DNA of 64,000 nucleotides from Hungatella effluvii. GTDB taxonomy: Bacteria; Bacillota; Clostridia; Lachnospirales; Lachnospiraceae. The notes below the pieces were generated by a model, which saw only the letters and a program-made list of their open reading frames with translations, was not told where the DNA came from and ran no database searches. Every line of letters starts with the position of its first letter. Within the stretch, counting starts at the first letter, position 1. The translations under genes and the position numbers were made by a program. Shown here piece by piece: positions 32,703 to 41,853 of the stretch. The DNA lies in assembly GCF_003201875.1 (NCBI RefSeq), contig NZ_QJKD01000015.1, forward strand, positions 82,965-146,964. The letters run 5' to 3'.

Positions 32703-34301
32703 ATGTCTCCGTTTACACTTCCATTTTTTTTATTTTTATGTATTATGATGGTTTTATATTTTAATGTTCCAAAAAAATTTATAAAACATCAGTGGATAAT
32801 TTTATTAATTGCCAGTTATATTTTTTATGCCTTTACTGGTATAAAAATATTAGCATTTTTAATCATAACTACTTTTTCTACATGGTCTGGAGCTATTTGG
32901 CTGGAAAAGACAGGACAAAAATACAAAGAACTTGCTAAAGGTGAAAATTCTGAGAACAAAAAAGAACTTAAGAAAATAGCATTAAGTAAAAAGAGACGTA
33001 TATTAGCATTGATTTTAGTTTTAAATTTTGGAATCTTGATTATTTTAAAATACACAAATTTTTTTATAGAAAATATAAACAATATATTTACTATATCTTA
33101 CTTAGAACCCTTACCAATGGTCCGTTTTTTACTTCCATTGGGTATTTCATTCTACACATTTCAATCAATGGGGTACTTAATAGATATTTATCGAGGAAAA
33201 TATGAAGCTGATAAAAATCCTTTTCAATTTGCTTTATTTGTATCTTATTTCCCTCAAATTATTCAAGGCCCCATAAGTAGATATGATGCTTTAGCCAAGC
33301 AGTTATATTCATCACATCAGTTCGAGTATGAAAGAGTTAAATTTGGAATACAACGAATGCTTTGGGGATATTTTAAGAAAATGGTTATAGCAGATAGAAT
33401 AGCAGTATTTTCAAACGAAGTATTTTCAAATTACTTAATAAACGATTATAAAGGAATTATAGTCTTTTTAGGGGTCTTTTTATACAGTATTCAAATTTAT
33501 GCTGATTTTTCTGGAGGTATAGATATTATATGCGGGGTTTCTCAAATTTTAGGAGTTGATTTAATAGAAAATTTTCGGCATCCATTTTTGGCTAGAAGTG
33601 TAGCAGAATTTTGGCAAAGGTGGCATATTACTTTAGGGGCATGGATGAGGGATTATTTATTCTATCCGCTTGCATTATCTAAAGCGTTTGGAAAACTTTC
33701 AAAAAAATTGAGAAAGCTTTGCGGAACTTATGTTGCAAAAGTATTACCAACTTGCATGGCCTCATTCATTGTCTTTTTAATTGTGGGAATTTGGCATGGC
33801 GCAGCTTGGAAGTATATAGCATATGGTTTATATCAGGCAACATTTGTATCAACAGCGACCCTTCTAGAACCAATTTATTCTAAGTTTCGCCACATGTTAA
33901 AAATTAATATACAATGTTATAGCTGGAAAATTTTTCAAATAGTTAGAACTGTTTTTTTAGTGACTATTGGTAGATATTTTTCCAGAGGGGACTCATTCTT
34001 GTCTGCAATACAGATGCTAAAGTCAACGGTTTCAGAATTCAATCCGTGGGTGCTGTTTGATGGCAGCTTATATCAATTGGGATTGGATTCTAAAAATTTT
34101 CATTTTATGTTAGTAACGATTATAATGCTCTTTACAATTGATTACATTCAGGAAAAAGGAATCATAATACGTTATGAAATTGCAAAACTTGACATTGTCC
34201 TGCGCTGGGTTATTTATTTTGCAGGCATATTTTCTATTATTGTTTTTGGTATATATGGTTTAGGGTACGATTCCAGTAACTTTATCTATCAAGGCTTTTA
34301 G
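32703..34301 (+). CDS. MBOAT-family O-acyltransferase (DltB/AlgI-like)
   Basis: 532 residues with about ten transmembrane helices. The MBOAT signatures are present: AEFWQRWHITLGAWMRDYLFYP and the catalytic-His region FLIVGIWHGAAWKYIAYGLYQ. Such proteins pass an acyl group across the membrane to extracellular polymers. AAAGGAGAAAC precedes the ATG. The partner genes that follow (SGNH protein, adenylation enzyme, GNAT, carrier protein) match the Dlt logic, in which an activated acyl group on a carrier is handed to the MBOAT. The acyl group here is unknown. Confidence 0.92.
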   Translation: MSPFTLPFFLFLCIMMVLYFNVPKKFIKHQWIILLIASYIFYAFTGIKILAFLIITTFSTWSGAIWLEKTGQKYKELAKGENSENKKELKKIALSKKRRILALILVLNFGILIILKYTNFFIENINNIFTISYLEPLPMVRFLLPLGISFYTFQSMGYLIDIYRGKYEADKNPFQFALFVSYFPQIIQGPISRYDALAKQLYSSHQFEYERVKFGIQRMLWGYFKKMVIADRIAVFSNEVFSNYLINDYKGIIVFLGVFLYSIQIYADFSGGIDIICGVSQILGVDLIENFRHPFLARSVAEFWQRWHITLGAWMRDYLFYPLALSKAFGKLSKKLRKLCGTYVAKVLPTCMASFIVFLIVGIWHGAAWKYIAYGLYQATFVSTATLLEPIYSKFRHMLKINIQCYSWKIFQIVRTVFLVTIGRYFSRGDSFLSAIQMLKSTVSEFNPWVLFDGSLYQLGLDSKNFHFMLVTIIMLFTIDYIQEKGIIIRYEIAKLDIVLRWVIYFAGIFSIIVFGIYGLGYDSSNFIYQGF

Positions 34302-34315
34302 AGGTTAATACTATT

Positions 34316-35362
34316 ATGACACAAAAAATAATACTGAAAAAATGTTTTTTATTTTTTTTGATATTTACAAGCTTTTTTTATTTGATTCAGAATGTTTTGC
34401 GCTATAAATGGGAAAATGATGAATTTATCTCTTCTAGATTAGAATATTATGCAGAGGAAAAAGATAATACCATTGACATTTTGTTTTTTGGATCTAGTCC
34501 AATTTATGCTGGAATAACACCAATAATTATGTGGGATGAAGTGGGGGTTACAGGGATAAATTTTGGAATATCACTTCAAAATGCTATGTGTAATTACTAT
34601 CAATTAAAATATGCGTTGCAAAAACAAACACCAAGTGTAGTGGTTTTAGATTTTTCTGCACTTTTCGAAGATCGTAAGGCAGATGAGGATTCATATGAAG
34701 CGACATATCGAAAAGTAGCAGAAACAATCCCAGATAAGAAGCTTAAATATGCAATGGTTAAAGACATTACTCATCATAATGAGAATCAGGATATATTATC
34801 ATATTACTTTCCATTACTCAGATATCACGGACGTTGGAATGAAATATCTAAGACAGATTTTGTCCCTGATAAGGTGTATAAGAACTACTTTAAGGGCGGT
34901 CTACTTAGTACTGCGAGAACTTCAATAGCCCCTGTTGAAGAGACATATTATAATCCCGATAAGGCAAGTATAAGCCAATATTCTTTACAATATTATAAAA
35001 AAATTATTGATCTTTGTAACGAAAAGAATATAAGAATATTAGCTATTTCGTTACCGATTTTTGATAGTACTTTTAATTATGCGAGATTTGATGTGTTGAG
35101 TGAATTCTGTTCAGAATATGGCATTGATTATATTAATTATAATTCTGAGGAGTACCTTGACAATTTAAAATTGGATTTAGAAATGGATTATTATGATAGT
35201 GGCCATATGAATATAAATGGCAGTTCGAAGGTTACTAAAGACCTTGGTAGAAGACTAAAAGAATTATATGACTTAGCAGATCATTCTCAAGATACCGCAT
35301 ATTCAGATTGGGGAAAGCAGTGGAACTTATTTGTACAATCTTACGGTGGTGTGTTAGAATAA
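34316..35362 (+). CDS. Membrane-anchored SGNH/DltD-like acyl-transfer protein
   Basis: 348 residues. An N-terminal anchor helix (FLFFLIFTSFFYLIQNVL) is followed by an extracytoplasmic domain with the SGNH nucleophile block DILFFGSSPIYAGI and the Asp/His block YYDSGHMNINGS. This arrangement matches DltD/AlgJ-type proteins that act with MBOAT partners to move acyl groups onto cell-surface polymers. It begins 14 bases after the MBOAT gene and is cotranscribed with it. The family call is firm; the acceptor is unknown but is presumably the polymer made by the core operon. Confidence 0.8.
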   Translation: MTQKIILKKCFLFFLIFTSFFYLIQNVLRYKWENDEFISSRLEYYAEEKDNTIDILFFGSSPIYAGITPIIMWDEVGVTGINFGISLQNAMCNYYQLKYALQKQTPSVVVLDFSALFEDRKADEDSYEATYRKVAETIPDKKLKYAMVKDITHHNENQDILSYYFPLLRYHGRWNEISKTDFVPDKVYKNYFKGGLLSTARTSIAPVEETYYNPDKASISQYSLQYYKKIIDLCNEKNIRILAISLPIFDSTFNYARFDVLSEFCSEYGIDYINYNSEEYLDNLKLDLEMDYYDSGHMNINGSSKVTKDLGRRLKELYDLADHSQDTAYSDWGKQWNLFVQSYGGVLE

Positions 35363-35393
35363 CTCAAACAAACAGATAATTAAGGAGAAATAG

Positions 35394-36905
35394 ATGATTG
35401 TAAATATACTGGATTATTTAGAAAAGTCAGCGATTAATTTTCCTGATAAAGTTGGATATTGTGATGAATATGAAAAGGTTACTTTTAAAACATTAAAAAA
35501 TCGTTCTCAAGCAATTGGTACAAGTGTATCAGAATATGTATCAAAGGGAGAACCCGTAGTAGTATATATGGAAAAAAGTGTGGCTATGATTACAGCTTTT
35601 TTAGGGGCAGTTTATGCGGGTGCATTTTATGTACCATTAGATGTAGATATGCCTCAACATCGGGTAAAACTAATTTTGGAAACGTTAGAAGCAAAGGTGA
35701 TAATATCTGATAAAAAATGCATTGAAAAGATAAATGATATAGGCTTTAATGGAAAAGTTATTATGTATGAAGAGTTATTGTTAACAAAATGTAATTATAT
35801 AAAATTGCAAAACATACGACGATCAGTTATTGATAGTGATCCTTTATACGCCATCTTTACTTCTGGTTCAACAGGTATTCCTAAAGGGGTAGTTACTAGC
35901 CAGAGATCAGCAATAAATTTTACAGAATGGTATTCAGAAGCGTTTGCTTTCACAGAAAGTGAAGTATTTGGCAATCAAACACCTTTTTATTTTGATGCTT
36001 CAGTAAAAGATATTTATGCAACGCTCCGATGCAGTGCAACAATGCATATTATACCAAAACATTTGTTTTCGTTTCCGGCAAAATTGATCGAGTTTTTAAA
36101 CCAACATAAAATTAATTGTATTGATTGGGTTCCATCAGCATTATGTATGATAGTAAACTTTAAAACTTTCGAAAAAATAAAACCCCAATATTTACGAAAA
36201 GTAATGTTCCTCGGTGAAGTGATGCCAACAAAACAGTTTAATATCTGGAGAAATGCTCTTCCAGATATTAAATATGCTAATTTATATGGACCTACTGAGG
36301 CTACGGGAGATTGCACCTATTATAAAGTTGAGCGCGAACTGGCTAATGATGAGCCTATTCCGATCGGCTATGCATGCGAAAATTCTGATGTCTTAATATT
36401 AAATAGTAAAAATGAACTTGTAGAAATAGAAGAAGTTGGAGAAATTTGTGTTCGGGGAACTTCTTTAGCATTAGGCTATTACAATAATCAAGAAAAAACC
36501 GACTCGGTATTTGTTGTAAATCCTTTACAAAAGCATTATCGCGAATTGATTTATCGCACAGGTGATTTGGGGAAATATAACAATTTAGGCGAGATTATTT
36601 ATATTGCTCGCAAAGATTTGCAAATAAAACATATGGGACATAGAATTGAACTGGGTGAAATTGAAACAGCTTTAAATGCAATTCAGGATATCCAGCAGGT
36701 ATGTTGTCTTTATGACACATTGAAAGACAAAATAGTGGTTGTATACGTTGGTGATATTTCTAAAGACAAAATTATTAGTGAAATTAAGCAGTCATTGCCC
36801 AAGTATATGATTCCTAATGTTTTTTATAAGGTAGAAGCATTGCCAATTAACATGAATGGTAAACTAGATCGTGTAGAGCTAAATAAGGAGTATATTACAT
36901 GCTAA
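35394..36905 (+). CDS. AMP-dependent adenylation enzyme (DltA-like)
   Basis: 503 residues, the usual length for DltA-type ligases. Adenylation motifs: AIFTSGSTGIPKGV (ATP binding), NLYGPTEATGDC, YRTGDLGK and the terminal NMNGKLDR with the catalytic Lys. It activates a carboxylic acid, probably an amino acid, as an adenylate and loads it on the carrier protein encoded at 37839. The specificity residues cannot be interpreted reliably by eye, so D-alanine is a guess. AAGGAGAAA precedes the ATG. It overlaps the GNAT gene by 7 bases. Confidence 0.9.
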   Translation: MIVNILDYLEKSAINFPDKVGYCDEYEKVTFKTLKNRSQAIGTSVSEYVSKGEPVVVYMEKSVAMITAFLGAVYAGAFYVPLDVDMPQHRVKLILETLEAKVIISDKKCIEKINDIGFNGKVIMYEELLLTKCNYIKLQNIRRSVIDSDPLYAIFTSGSTGIPKGVVTSQRSAINFTEWYSEAFAFTESEVFGNQTPFYFDASVKDIYATLRCSATMHIIPKHLFSFPAKLIEFLNQHKINCIDWVPSALCMIVNFKTFEKIKPQYLRKVMFLGEVMPTKQFNIWRNALPDIKYANLYGPTEATGDCTYYKVERELANDEPIPIGYACENSDVLILNSKNELVEIEEVGEICVRGTSLALGYYNNQEKTDSVFVVNPLQKHYRELIYRTGDLGKYNNLGEIIYIARKDLQIKHMGHRIELGEIETALNAIQDIQQVCCLYDTLKDKIVVVYVGDISKDKIISEIKQSLPKYMIPNVFYKVEALPINMNGKLDRVELNKEYITC

Positions 36906-37708
36906 AAAGACTACATAGTTATGAGGAATATAAAATTCGAGTGGACCCGTATAAAAAGGGAAAATATTTTTCGAATTGCTATTTTTTACCGGAGAAAATC
37001 AAGCAACTTATTGAAGAAAAGAAAATTTATATAGAGGAATCAGAAAATAATATTTATCTTTTGGAAAAGGAAGAATGCTTTTATCGTTTATATTTTTACA
37101 TTAAGAACATAGATAATCTGCGATCGTTACAATTAGGATTACCTTTAGTTATTGAATATCCATATAAAGGTATTTTTTCTGAAAGACAACACATAGAAAT
37201 AGAAATTATACAGGAACTGGGGTTCTCATTAGGAAGAGAGAGTAGGCGAATGTCAGCAAAATCCCAGAATATCAAAGTCTCCGAATCATTATATATCAAC
37301 GAAAAATTTATGATTGACTTTGCTACAAAAGATAATATAGAGGTTGTAGCAGGTATTTTACATCATACATTTTCTCCTCTATACTCTTATTTGCCAACAA
37401 AAGCAATGCTGAATGAGCTATTAGATCAAAAAAAAATTTTGGTGATAAATATCAACGGAGAAATAGCTGGAATATTAAATATGGATATAGTTAAAAATAT
37501 ATCATGGATTAGGCAGTTAGCAATAGTTGAAAAATTTCGTGGAAGAGGATATGGCTGGCTTTTATTAAACTATTATCATATGCTTTTCAAAGACGAAGTT
37601 CTAGAGTTTATGCAATGGGTAGATATAAACAATGTATCAGCTATTAGATTATATGAAAAAGCAGGATATAAATTTGATGATTTGAGAGCAAATGAATATA
37701 TTTTATAA
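36899..37708 (+). CDS. GNAT-family N-acetyltransferase
   Basis: 269 residues. The C-terminal GNAT fold is recognised from IRQLAIVEKFRGRGYGWLLL (acetyl-CoA pyrophosphate-binding motif Q/RxxGxG/A) and NVSAIRLYEKAGYKF. The N-terminal 120 residues look like a second, degenerate fold. It is inserted between the adenylation and carrier genes, which suggests it modifies the carrier-bound acyl group (for instance N-acylating an amino acid before transfer). That would be an addition to ordinary Dlt systems. Overlap with the adenylation gene indicates coupling. Confidence 0.82.
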   Translation: MLKRLHSYEEYKIRVDPYKKGKYFSNCYFLPEKIKQLIEEKKIYIEESENNIYLLEKEECFYRLYFYIKNIDNLRSLQLGLPLVIEYPYKGIFSERQHIEIEIIQELGFSLGRESRRMSAKSQNIKVSESLYINEKFMIDFATKDNIEVVAGILHHTFSPLYSYLPTKAMLNELLDQKKILVININGEIAGILNMDIVKNISWIRQLAIVEKFRGRGYGWLLLNYYHMLFKDEVLEFMQWVDINNVSAIRLYEKAGYKFDDLRANEYIL

Positions 37709-37838
37709 TAATATATTATAACTGCAATGGTAAAACTAACGAATTTTTGTCAATATTATATTCGAAATAGTCCAATGGCTTTATATAAATGGTCTGAAAT
37801 TTTTGAAAACACATATTAAAACTCAGGAAGGAAAAAAG

Positions 37839-38069
37839 ATGGAAAAATTATTACAGGTACTTAACGAGGTTAGATCCGATGTAGATTTTGCAAATGAAGG
37901 GAAATTGATTGATAATGGAATTTTAGATTCGTTTGATATCATCCAAGTCGTAACTGAATTAAATGATGCTTTTGATATTGAAATTTCTGTTGAGGATTTA
38001 GTACCAGAAAACTTTAATACAGCATATGCAATGATGGAGCTGATACAGAGATTACAACAGGAAGATTAG
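37839..38069 (+). CDS. Acyl carrier protein (DltC-like)
   Basis: 76 residues from the ATG at 37839, chosen for AGGAAGG upstream. The phosphopantetheine-attachment motif is GILDSFDII, with Ser as the modified residue. It is small and acidic, as usual for carriers. It completes an MBOAT, SGNH, adenylation, GNAT and carrier set. A 130-base AT-rich gap precedes it. The IS66 element begins about 50 bases after its stop, so anything formerly downstream in arm A may have been lost. Confidence 0.9.
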   Translation: MEKLLQVLNEVRSDVDFANEGKLIDNGILDSFDIIQVVTELNDAFDIEISVEDLVPENFNTAYAMMELIQRLQQED

Positions 38070-38120
38070 ACGTAAGTCGGTAAACTGCCGAGGTGTAAAA
38101 TAAAGGGTATAAATCATTAG

Positions 38121-38142
38121 GTAATCGCCAAGTATTAGGGTG
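38121..38142 (+). repeat. IS66 left terminal inverted repeat
   Basis: 22 bases starting GTAA, as is typical for IS66 ends, and 20/22 matched to the reverse complement of 41016-41037. Confidence 0.9.
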
Positions 38143-38269
38143 GATTGCGCCATACCACAAATTCCTTCATAATGAGCATAGCTAGATGCAAGCATTTTGC
38201 TCCACAATTCATGAATTGTTATGATAGATGCTGGCATTTTACTACATAATTATGGAGGTGTTTCAAACA

Positions 38270-38905
38270 ATGTCTACTTACAATGCCAGAGTACCAGCCG
38301 ACCAGCAGTATCAACTGATCATGGAATGCCGGAGCAGCGGCCTCACGGATTACCAGTGGTGCAAAGAGCATGGGATACATCCGGGCACTTTTTACAACTG
38401 GGTAAGCCGCCTGAGGAAGAAGGCCTGCCATGATATACCGGACTCGGTTTCCAGGGAACATCTTAGTCCTCCTGCTGTGCAGGAAGTGGTCAAGCTGAAC
38501 CTTATTCCCAAAACAGACAGCAATCCTGGCGGCTTTCTGTCTGACGGTCCGATTCAAGAAATACCGCAACAGCAGGCTCCACTTGCCGCCATGATAGAAA
38601 TATCTCTTGGCCGGGCGACCATCCGCATTGCCAATGGTACGGAACCTGCCATGCTGGACCGGATTCTCAGCCTCGTGAAAGGCTACGTATGCCAGGCGAT
38701 ATTTCTGTGGCCGACAACATTTTCATCGTCTGCGGCACGACTGATATGCGAAAGTCCATCGATGGTCTCTGCAGCATTATCCGGGATAAACTTTCTATGG
38801 AGCCAAACCAGTCCTCCCTGTTCCTGTTCTGTGGGAAACGATGTGACCGGATCAAGATCCTGCTCCACGAACCAGATGGATACGTTCTCCTTTATAAAAG
38901 GCTGA
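38270..38905 (+). CDS. tnpA: IS66 TnpA (accessory protein), 3' end out of place
   Basis: The start at 38270 (MSTYNARVPADQQYQL) follows GGAGGTG. The N-terminal part has a transposase-type HTH (YQWCKEHGIHPGTFYNWVSR) and the middle ends in the conserved RIANGTEPAMLDRILSLVKG. In IS66 elements tnpA normally stops close to the tnpB start; here it runs on for about 217 bases over tnpB in another frame, yielding a meaningless tail of about 70 residues. A small frameshift near its 3' end is the likely cause. The accessory protein may still work because its folded part is complete. Confidence 0.8.
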   Translation: MSTYNARVPADQQYQLIMECRSSGLTDYQWCKEHGIHPGTFYNWVSRLRKKACHDIPDSVSREHLSPPAVQEVVKLNLIPKTDSNPGGFLSDGPIQEIPQQQAPLAAMIEISLGRATIRIANGTEPAMLDRILSLVKGYVCQAIFLWPTTFSSSAARLICESPSMVSAALSGINFLWSQTSPPCSCSVGNDVTGSRSCSTNQMDTFSFIKG

Positions 38906-39030
38906 GCGTCACGCAGGGACGTTATCGTTGGCCACGAAAAAGCCCGGAAGCTCAGGCCATCACCTGGCGTCAGCTGGACTGGCTGCTCAGCGGGCTTGAT
39001 ATCGAACAGCCCAAAGCGATCCAGGCCTGA
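38689..39030 (+). CDS. tnpB: IS66 TnpB (Orf2)
   Basis: 113 residues, starting MPGDISVADNIFIVCG and continuing TDMRKSIDGLCSIIRDKL, FLFCGKRCDRIKILL and DGYVLLYKRL, all diagnostic of IS66 Orf2. Function within transposition is not fully known, but it is required in studied elements. Intact and of normal length. It ends about 295 bases before tnpC, a normal spacing in this IS group. Confidence 0.92.
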   Translation: MPGDISVADNIFIVCGTTDMRKSIDGLCSIIRDKLSMEPNQSSLFLFCGKRCDRIKILLHEPDGYVLLYKRLSVTQGRYRWPRKSPEAQAITWRQLDWLLSGLDIEQPKAIQA

Positions 39031-39324
39031 CAAAGATCTGTTGTGAAATTGCTGAATTTTTCGAGCTGTTTCTCATCCGGGATCGTGGATAACAAATCCG
39101 TGTTTTGGGAGTTTGCGGATAAGTTCTCAGGAATCCACAGTTTAGCCTGATATGTCGCAGATCCAAAGGCTTATCCTGTGGCTGAAAGCTCGTTTTCTGG
39201 TGCTGATCCGAAAATCCTGGAAAGTTATCCACCGTCATTATGACGAGACTGCGCTCTGGCAGGATTCGCTTTTTTTCATGATTTCTGGTAAAATAGCAGT
39301 AATAAGAAAAGGAGTGGCAAGTCC

Positions 39325-40962
39325 ATGGCACCCAGCGCTAAGGATATCCAGTTCAGGGAACTGAAGGATACGATCTCACAACTGAATACGACCATCCGTA
39401 CCCAGAACGACCTGATCCTGTCTCTGCAGCGGATGCTGGAAGAACGCAATGCCAGGGATGACGAAAAGGACCGGATCATTGCAAATCTGCAGGCACAGCT
39501 CGAGTATTTCAAGCAGAAACTTTTTGGCAGTTCCAGCGAGAAACGGAATGATCTTCCCGGGCAGATGAACCTGTTTTCGGAGACTGTATCCGAGGAGGAA
39601 CTCATCGAACCGGAATTCATTGAACCGAATACCGGTAAGAAGAAACGTAAGCCCAAAGCGGGTTATAACGAGATGTTTGCTGATCTCCCAGTCTGCCGTG
39701 TGGAGGTGGATACCCTGACCGAGGAGCAAAAGCACTGTCCGTTGTGTAAGAGCCGGATGGTCCCGATCGGTCACGAGGAGATCCGGACCGAGATCCGATA
39801 TACCCGGGCGAAGCTGGAACGTGTCATCTATATCGCGGCCACATATGGCTGCCCCGTCTGCAAAGAAACAGAAGATCCACAGTTTATCAAAGACGAAGGA
39901 GTCCCTGCATTGATCCCTGGCAGCTATGCGTCTTCCTCACTGGTGTCCCACATCATGTACGAGAAATATGCAGATGCGCTCCCTCTGTACCGACAGGAAA
40001 AAGGCTTTGAACTTCTTGGTGTCAGCATCAGCCGGACTACGATGGCCGGCTGGATCATCACCTGCGCACAGGATTATCTGCAGCCGGTGTATGACTACTT
40101 TCACAGACAGCTGTTGAAAAGACACTATCTTATGGCAGACGAAACACCCATCCAGGTGTTAAAGGAACCAGACCGCCGGCCCCAGAGCAAGTCCTACGTC
40201 TGGCTGATGCGTTCCGGAGAAGACCGGCTGCCGCCTATCATCCTGTATCAGTAAACAGAGACCAGGGCAGGAGGAAATGCGGTCGGCTTTCTGGAAGGAA
40301 TCGATGACGGCACGTATGTGATGGTGGATGGATACAGTGGCTACAACAAGCTAAAGAAGATACGCCGGTGCTGCTGTTATGCACATATCCGGAGATATCT
40401 GATCGAGGCCATTCCAAACGGTCATGATAAGGACTACAGCCATCCGGCAGTCCAGGGTGTCCTGTATTGTAACAAGCTGTTCGAATACGAGAGGGTCTAT
40501 AAAGCAAAAGGACTGTCCTATACCCAGATATACAAGCGTCGCCTGAAAGATGAAAAACCGGCAGTGGAAGGTTTTATCCGCTGGCTGGATGCACAGAGGC
40601 CGGAAAAGGGCAGCCATATGGATCGTGCAGTGACTTATATCCGAAATCGAAAAGACACGTTGATGACATATCTCGAAGACGGACGGTGCAGCCTGAGCAA
40701 CAATCCGTCGGAAAACTCGATCAGACCGGTGACCATGGGACGCAAGAACTGGTTGTTCAGTGACAGTCCGGCCGGAGCCAACGCAAGCATAGTAGTTTAT
40801 AGCATGGTAGAAATGGCGAAAGCTCACGGACTTCATCCATACAGCTATATGAAGTACCTGCTGGATAGTCGCCCAAGTACCGATACAAGCGATGCCGAAC
40901 TCGCGAATCTTGCGCCATGGAGCGAAAAAGCGAGGATAGCATGTAGCAATAAATCAGAGTAA
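39325..40962 (+). pseudogene. tnpC: IS66 transposase TnpC, interrupted by one nonsense codon
   Basis: The reading frame of 546 codons matches a full-length IS66 DDE transposase: N-terminal coiled coil, a zinc-finger-like CPLCKSR, the transposase core ADALPLYRQEKGFELLGV and MADETPIQVL, and the C-terminal block SLSNNPSENSIRPVTMGRKNW. A TAA at 40252-40254 (after LYQ) breaks it, while the frame continues unchanged on both sides (TRAGGNAVGFLEG after it). A single substitution from a Tyr codon explains this. The two halves are otherwise well preserved, so inactivation is recent. Read-through could give rare activity. Confidence 0.9.
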
Positions 40963-41015
40963 CAAGCTAACAACCCTGACATCAGTGGCTGGTGTCGGGG
41001 CAAATGTATTGGGGA

Positions 41016-41037
41016 CACCCTGATACTTGGCGCTTAC
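41016..41037 (-). repeat. IS66 right terminal inverted repeat
   Basis: Read on the minus strand, GTAAGCGCCAAGTATCAGGGTG; 20 of 22 positions match the left end. The 130 bases to its right (41038-41173) hold only short broken coding-like pieces. Confidence 0.9.
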
Positions 41038-41173
41038 AGAGAAACTACCGGAGCACATACGAAACCGAAAAAGCAGGATTCAAAGGACCGCAGCATGACT
41101 GTGGCTCCATAATTGTCAAGGTACTGGCTGTTGAGCGTATGCAATATGTGAAGACTATCACCAATTTCTAAAA

Positions 41174-41512
41174 TTAGCCAAGTGTAATAAACACTCCTCC
41201 CAATACAATGCACACAATACCCATTATTTTATTCCTGGTAATATGCTCATTGAGGAAAAAGTAGGACATAAAAAATGTCCAGATATATGTAATTGAAGTT
41301 AATGGAAGAACTACTGAATAATCCATATATCTGAGAATAAATATGTTTAGCAGGGCTGATAGAAGATATAAAAATCCGCCAGCGTAAAGCGATGGTGTTA
41401 GAAGCAGTATTTGTATTCTATCTGTGCTGGAAGCCTTTTTCAAAAAGAAACTGGCATATGCTCCTATGATTGTCATAACAAGCAAAATCAAATAATAGCG
41501 CATATTATTCAT
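41174..41512 (-). CDS. Small multidrug-resistance-like membrane protein, subunit 1 of a putative sugar flippase
   Basis: 112 residues with four transmembrane helices of the SMR/EamA type (YLILLVMTIIGAYASFFLKK, PLTSITYIWTFFMSYFFLNE). It overlaps the second subunit gene by 8 bases. Paired SMR-like proteins of this size act as ArnE/ArnF-type flippases for polyprenyl-phosphate sugars. Two GT2 enzymes next to it make that role more likely than drug export. It is the last gene of arm B, beside the IS66 element. Confidence 0.8.
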   Translation of the reverse strand: MNNMRYYLILLVMTIIGAYASFFLKKASSTDRIQILLLTPSLYAGGFLYLLSALLNIFILRYMDYSVVLPLTSITYIWTFFMSYFFLNEHITRNKIMGIVCIVLGGVFITLG

Positions 41513-41843
41513 CTCCTCCCGCGATCAGAATAACGCCGACAATAATAATGAATACACCAGCGCATTTAAGCAAAGATACTTTTTCATGCAAGATTACGAA
41601 AGAGAGAAAAATACTGAACACATAGTTAAGACTAAGCATAGGCTGTAAGACAGATAAGCTGCCAAAGCGATAAGCTACCAGCATAATTAAAGCTCCTATT
41701 CCATACAGTAAAAAACCTAAAAAAAGGTATATGGCATTGCCATCAGCAGCCAATTTCCAAAGTAACTGTCCCAGGCAGACACATGCTGATGAAAAACACA
41801 TCAGAATAATCCCTGTTTTGTTTTTTCTTAATGATTCGAACAT
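41505..41843 (-). CDS. Small multidrug-resistance-like membrane protein, subunit 2
   Basis: 112 residues with four transmembrane helices (LLWKLAADGNAIYLFLGFLL, PMLSLNYVFSIFLSFVILHE, VFIIIVGVILIAGG). It overlaps the partner gene, as expected for an obligate heterodimer. Members of this family flip lipid-linked sugars (ArnE/ArnF). The neighbouring gene upstream is a GT2 glycosyltransferase that would supply the lipid-linked sugar. Confidence 0.8.
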   Translation of the reverse strand: MFESLRKNKTGIILMCFSSACVCLGQLLWKLAADGNAIYLFLGFLLYGIGALIMLVAYRFGSLSVLQPMLSLNYVFSIFLSFVILHEKVSLLKCAGVFIIIVGVILIAGGDE

Positions 41844-41853
41844 AATCGTTATC

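Larger units (their letters stand above)
38121..41037 (+). mobile_element. IS66-family insertion sequence
   Basis: Terminal inverted repeats of 22 bases (GTAATCGCCAAGTATTAGGGTG at 38121-38142, and its counterpart at 41016-41037) match at 20 positions. Inside are the three IS66 genes in the normal order tnpA, tnpB, tnpC. The tnpC gene has an in-frame stop. The 8 bases outside the two ends (atcattag and agagaaac) do not match, so no target duplication is left. GC content is higher than in the surrounding arms, supporting later insertion. Confidence 0.92.
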
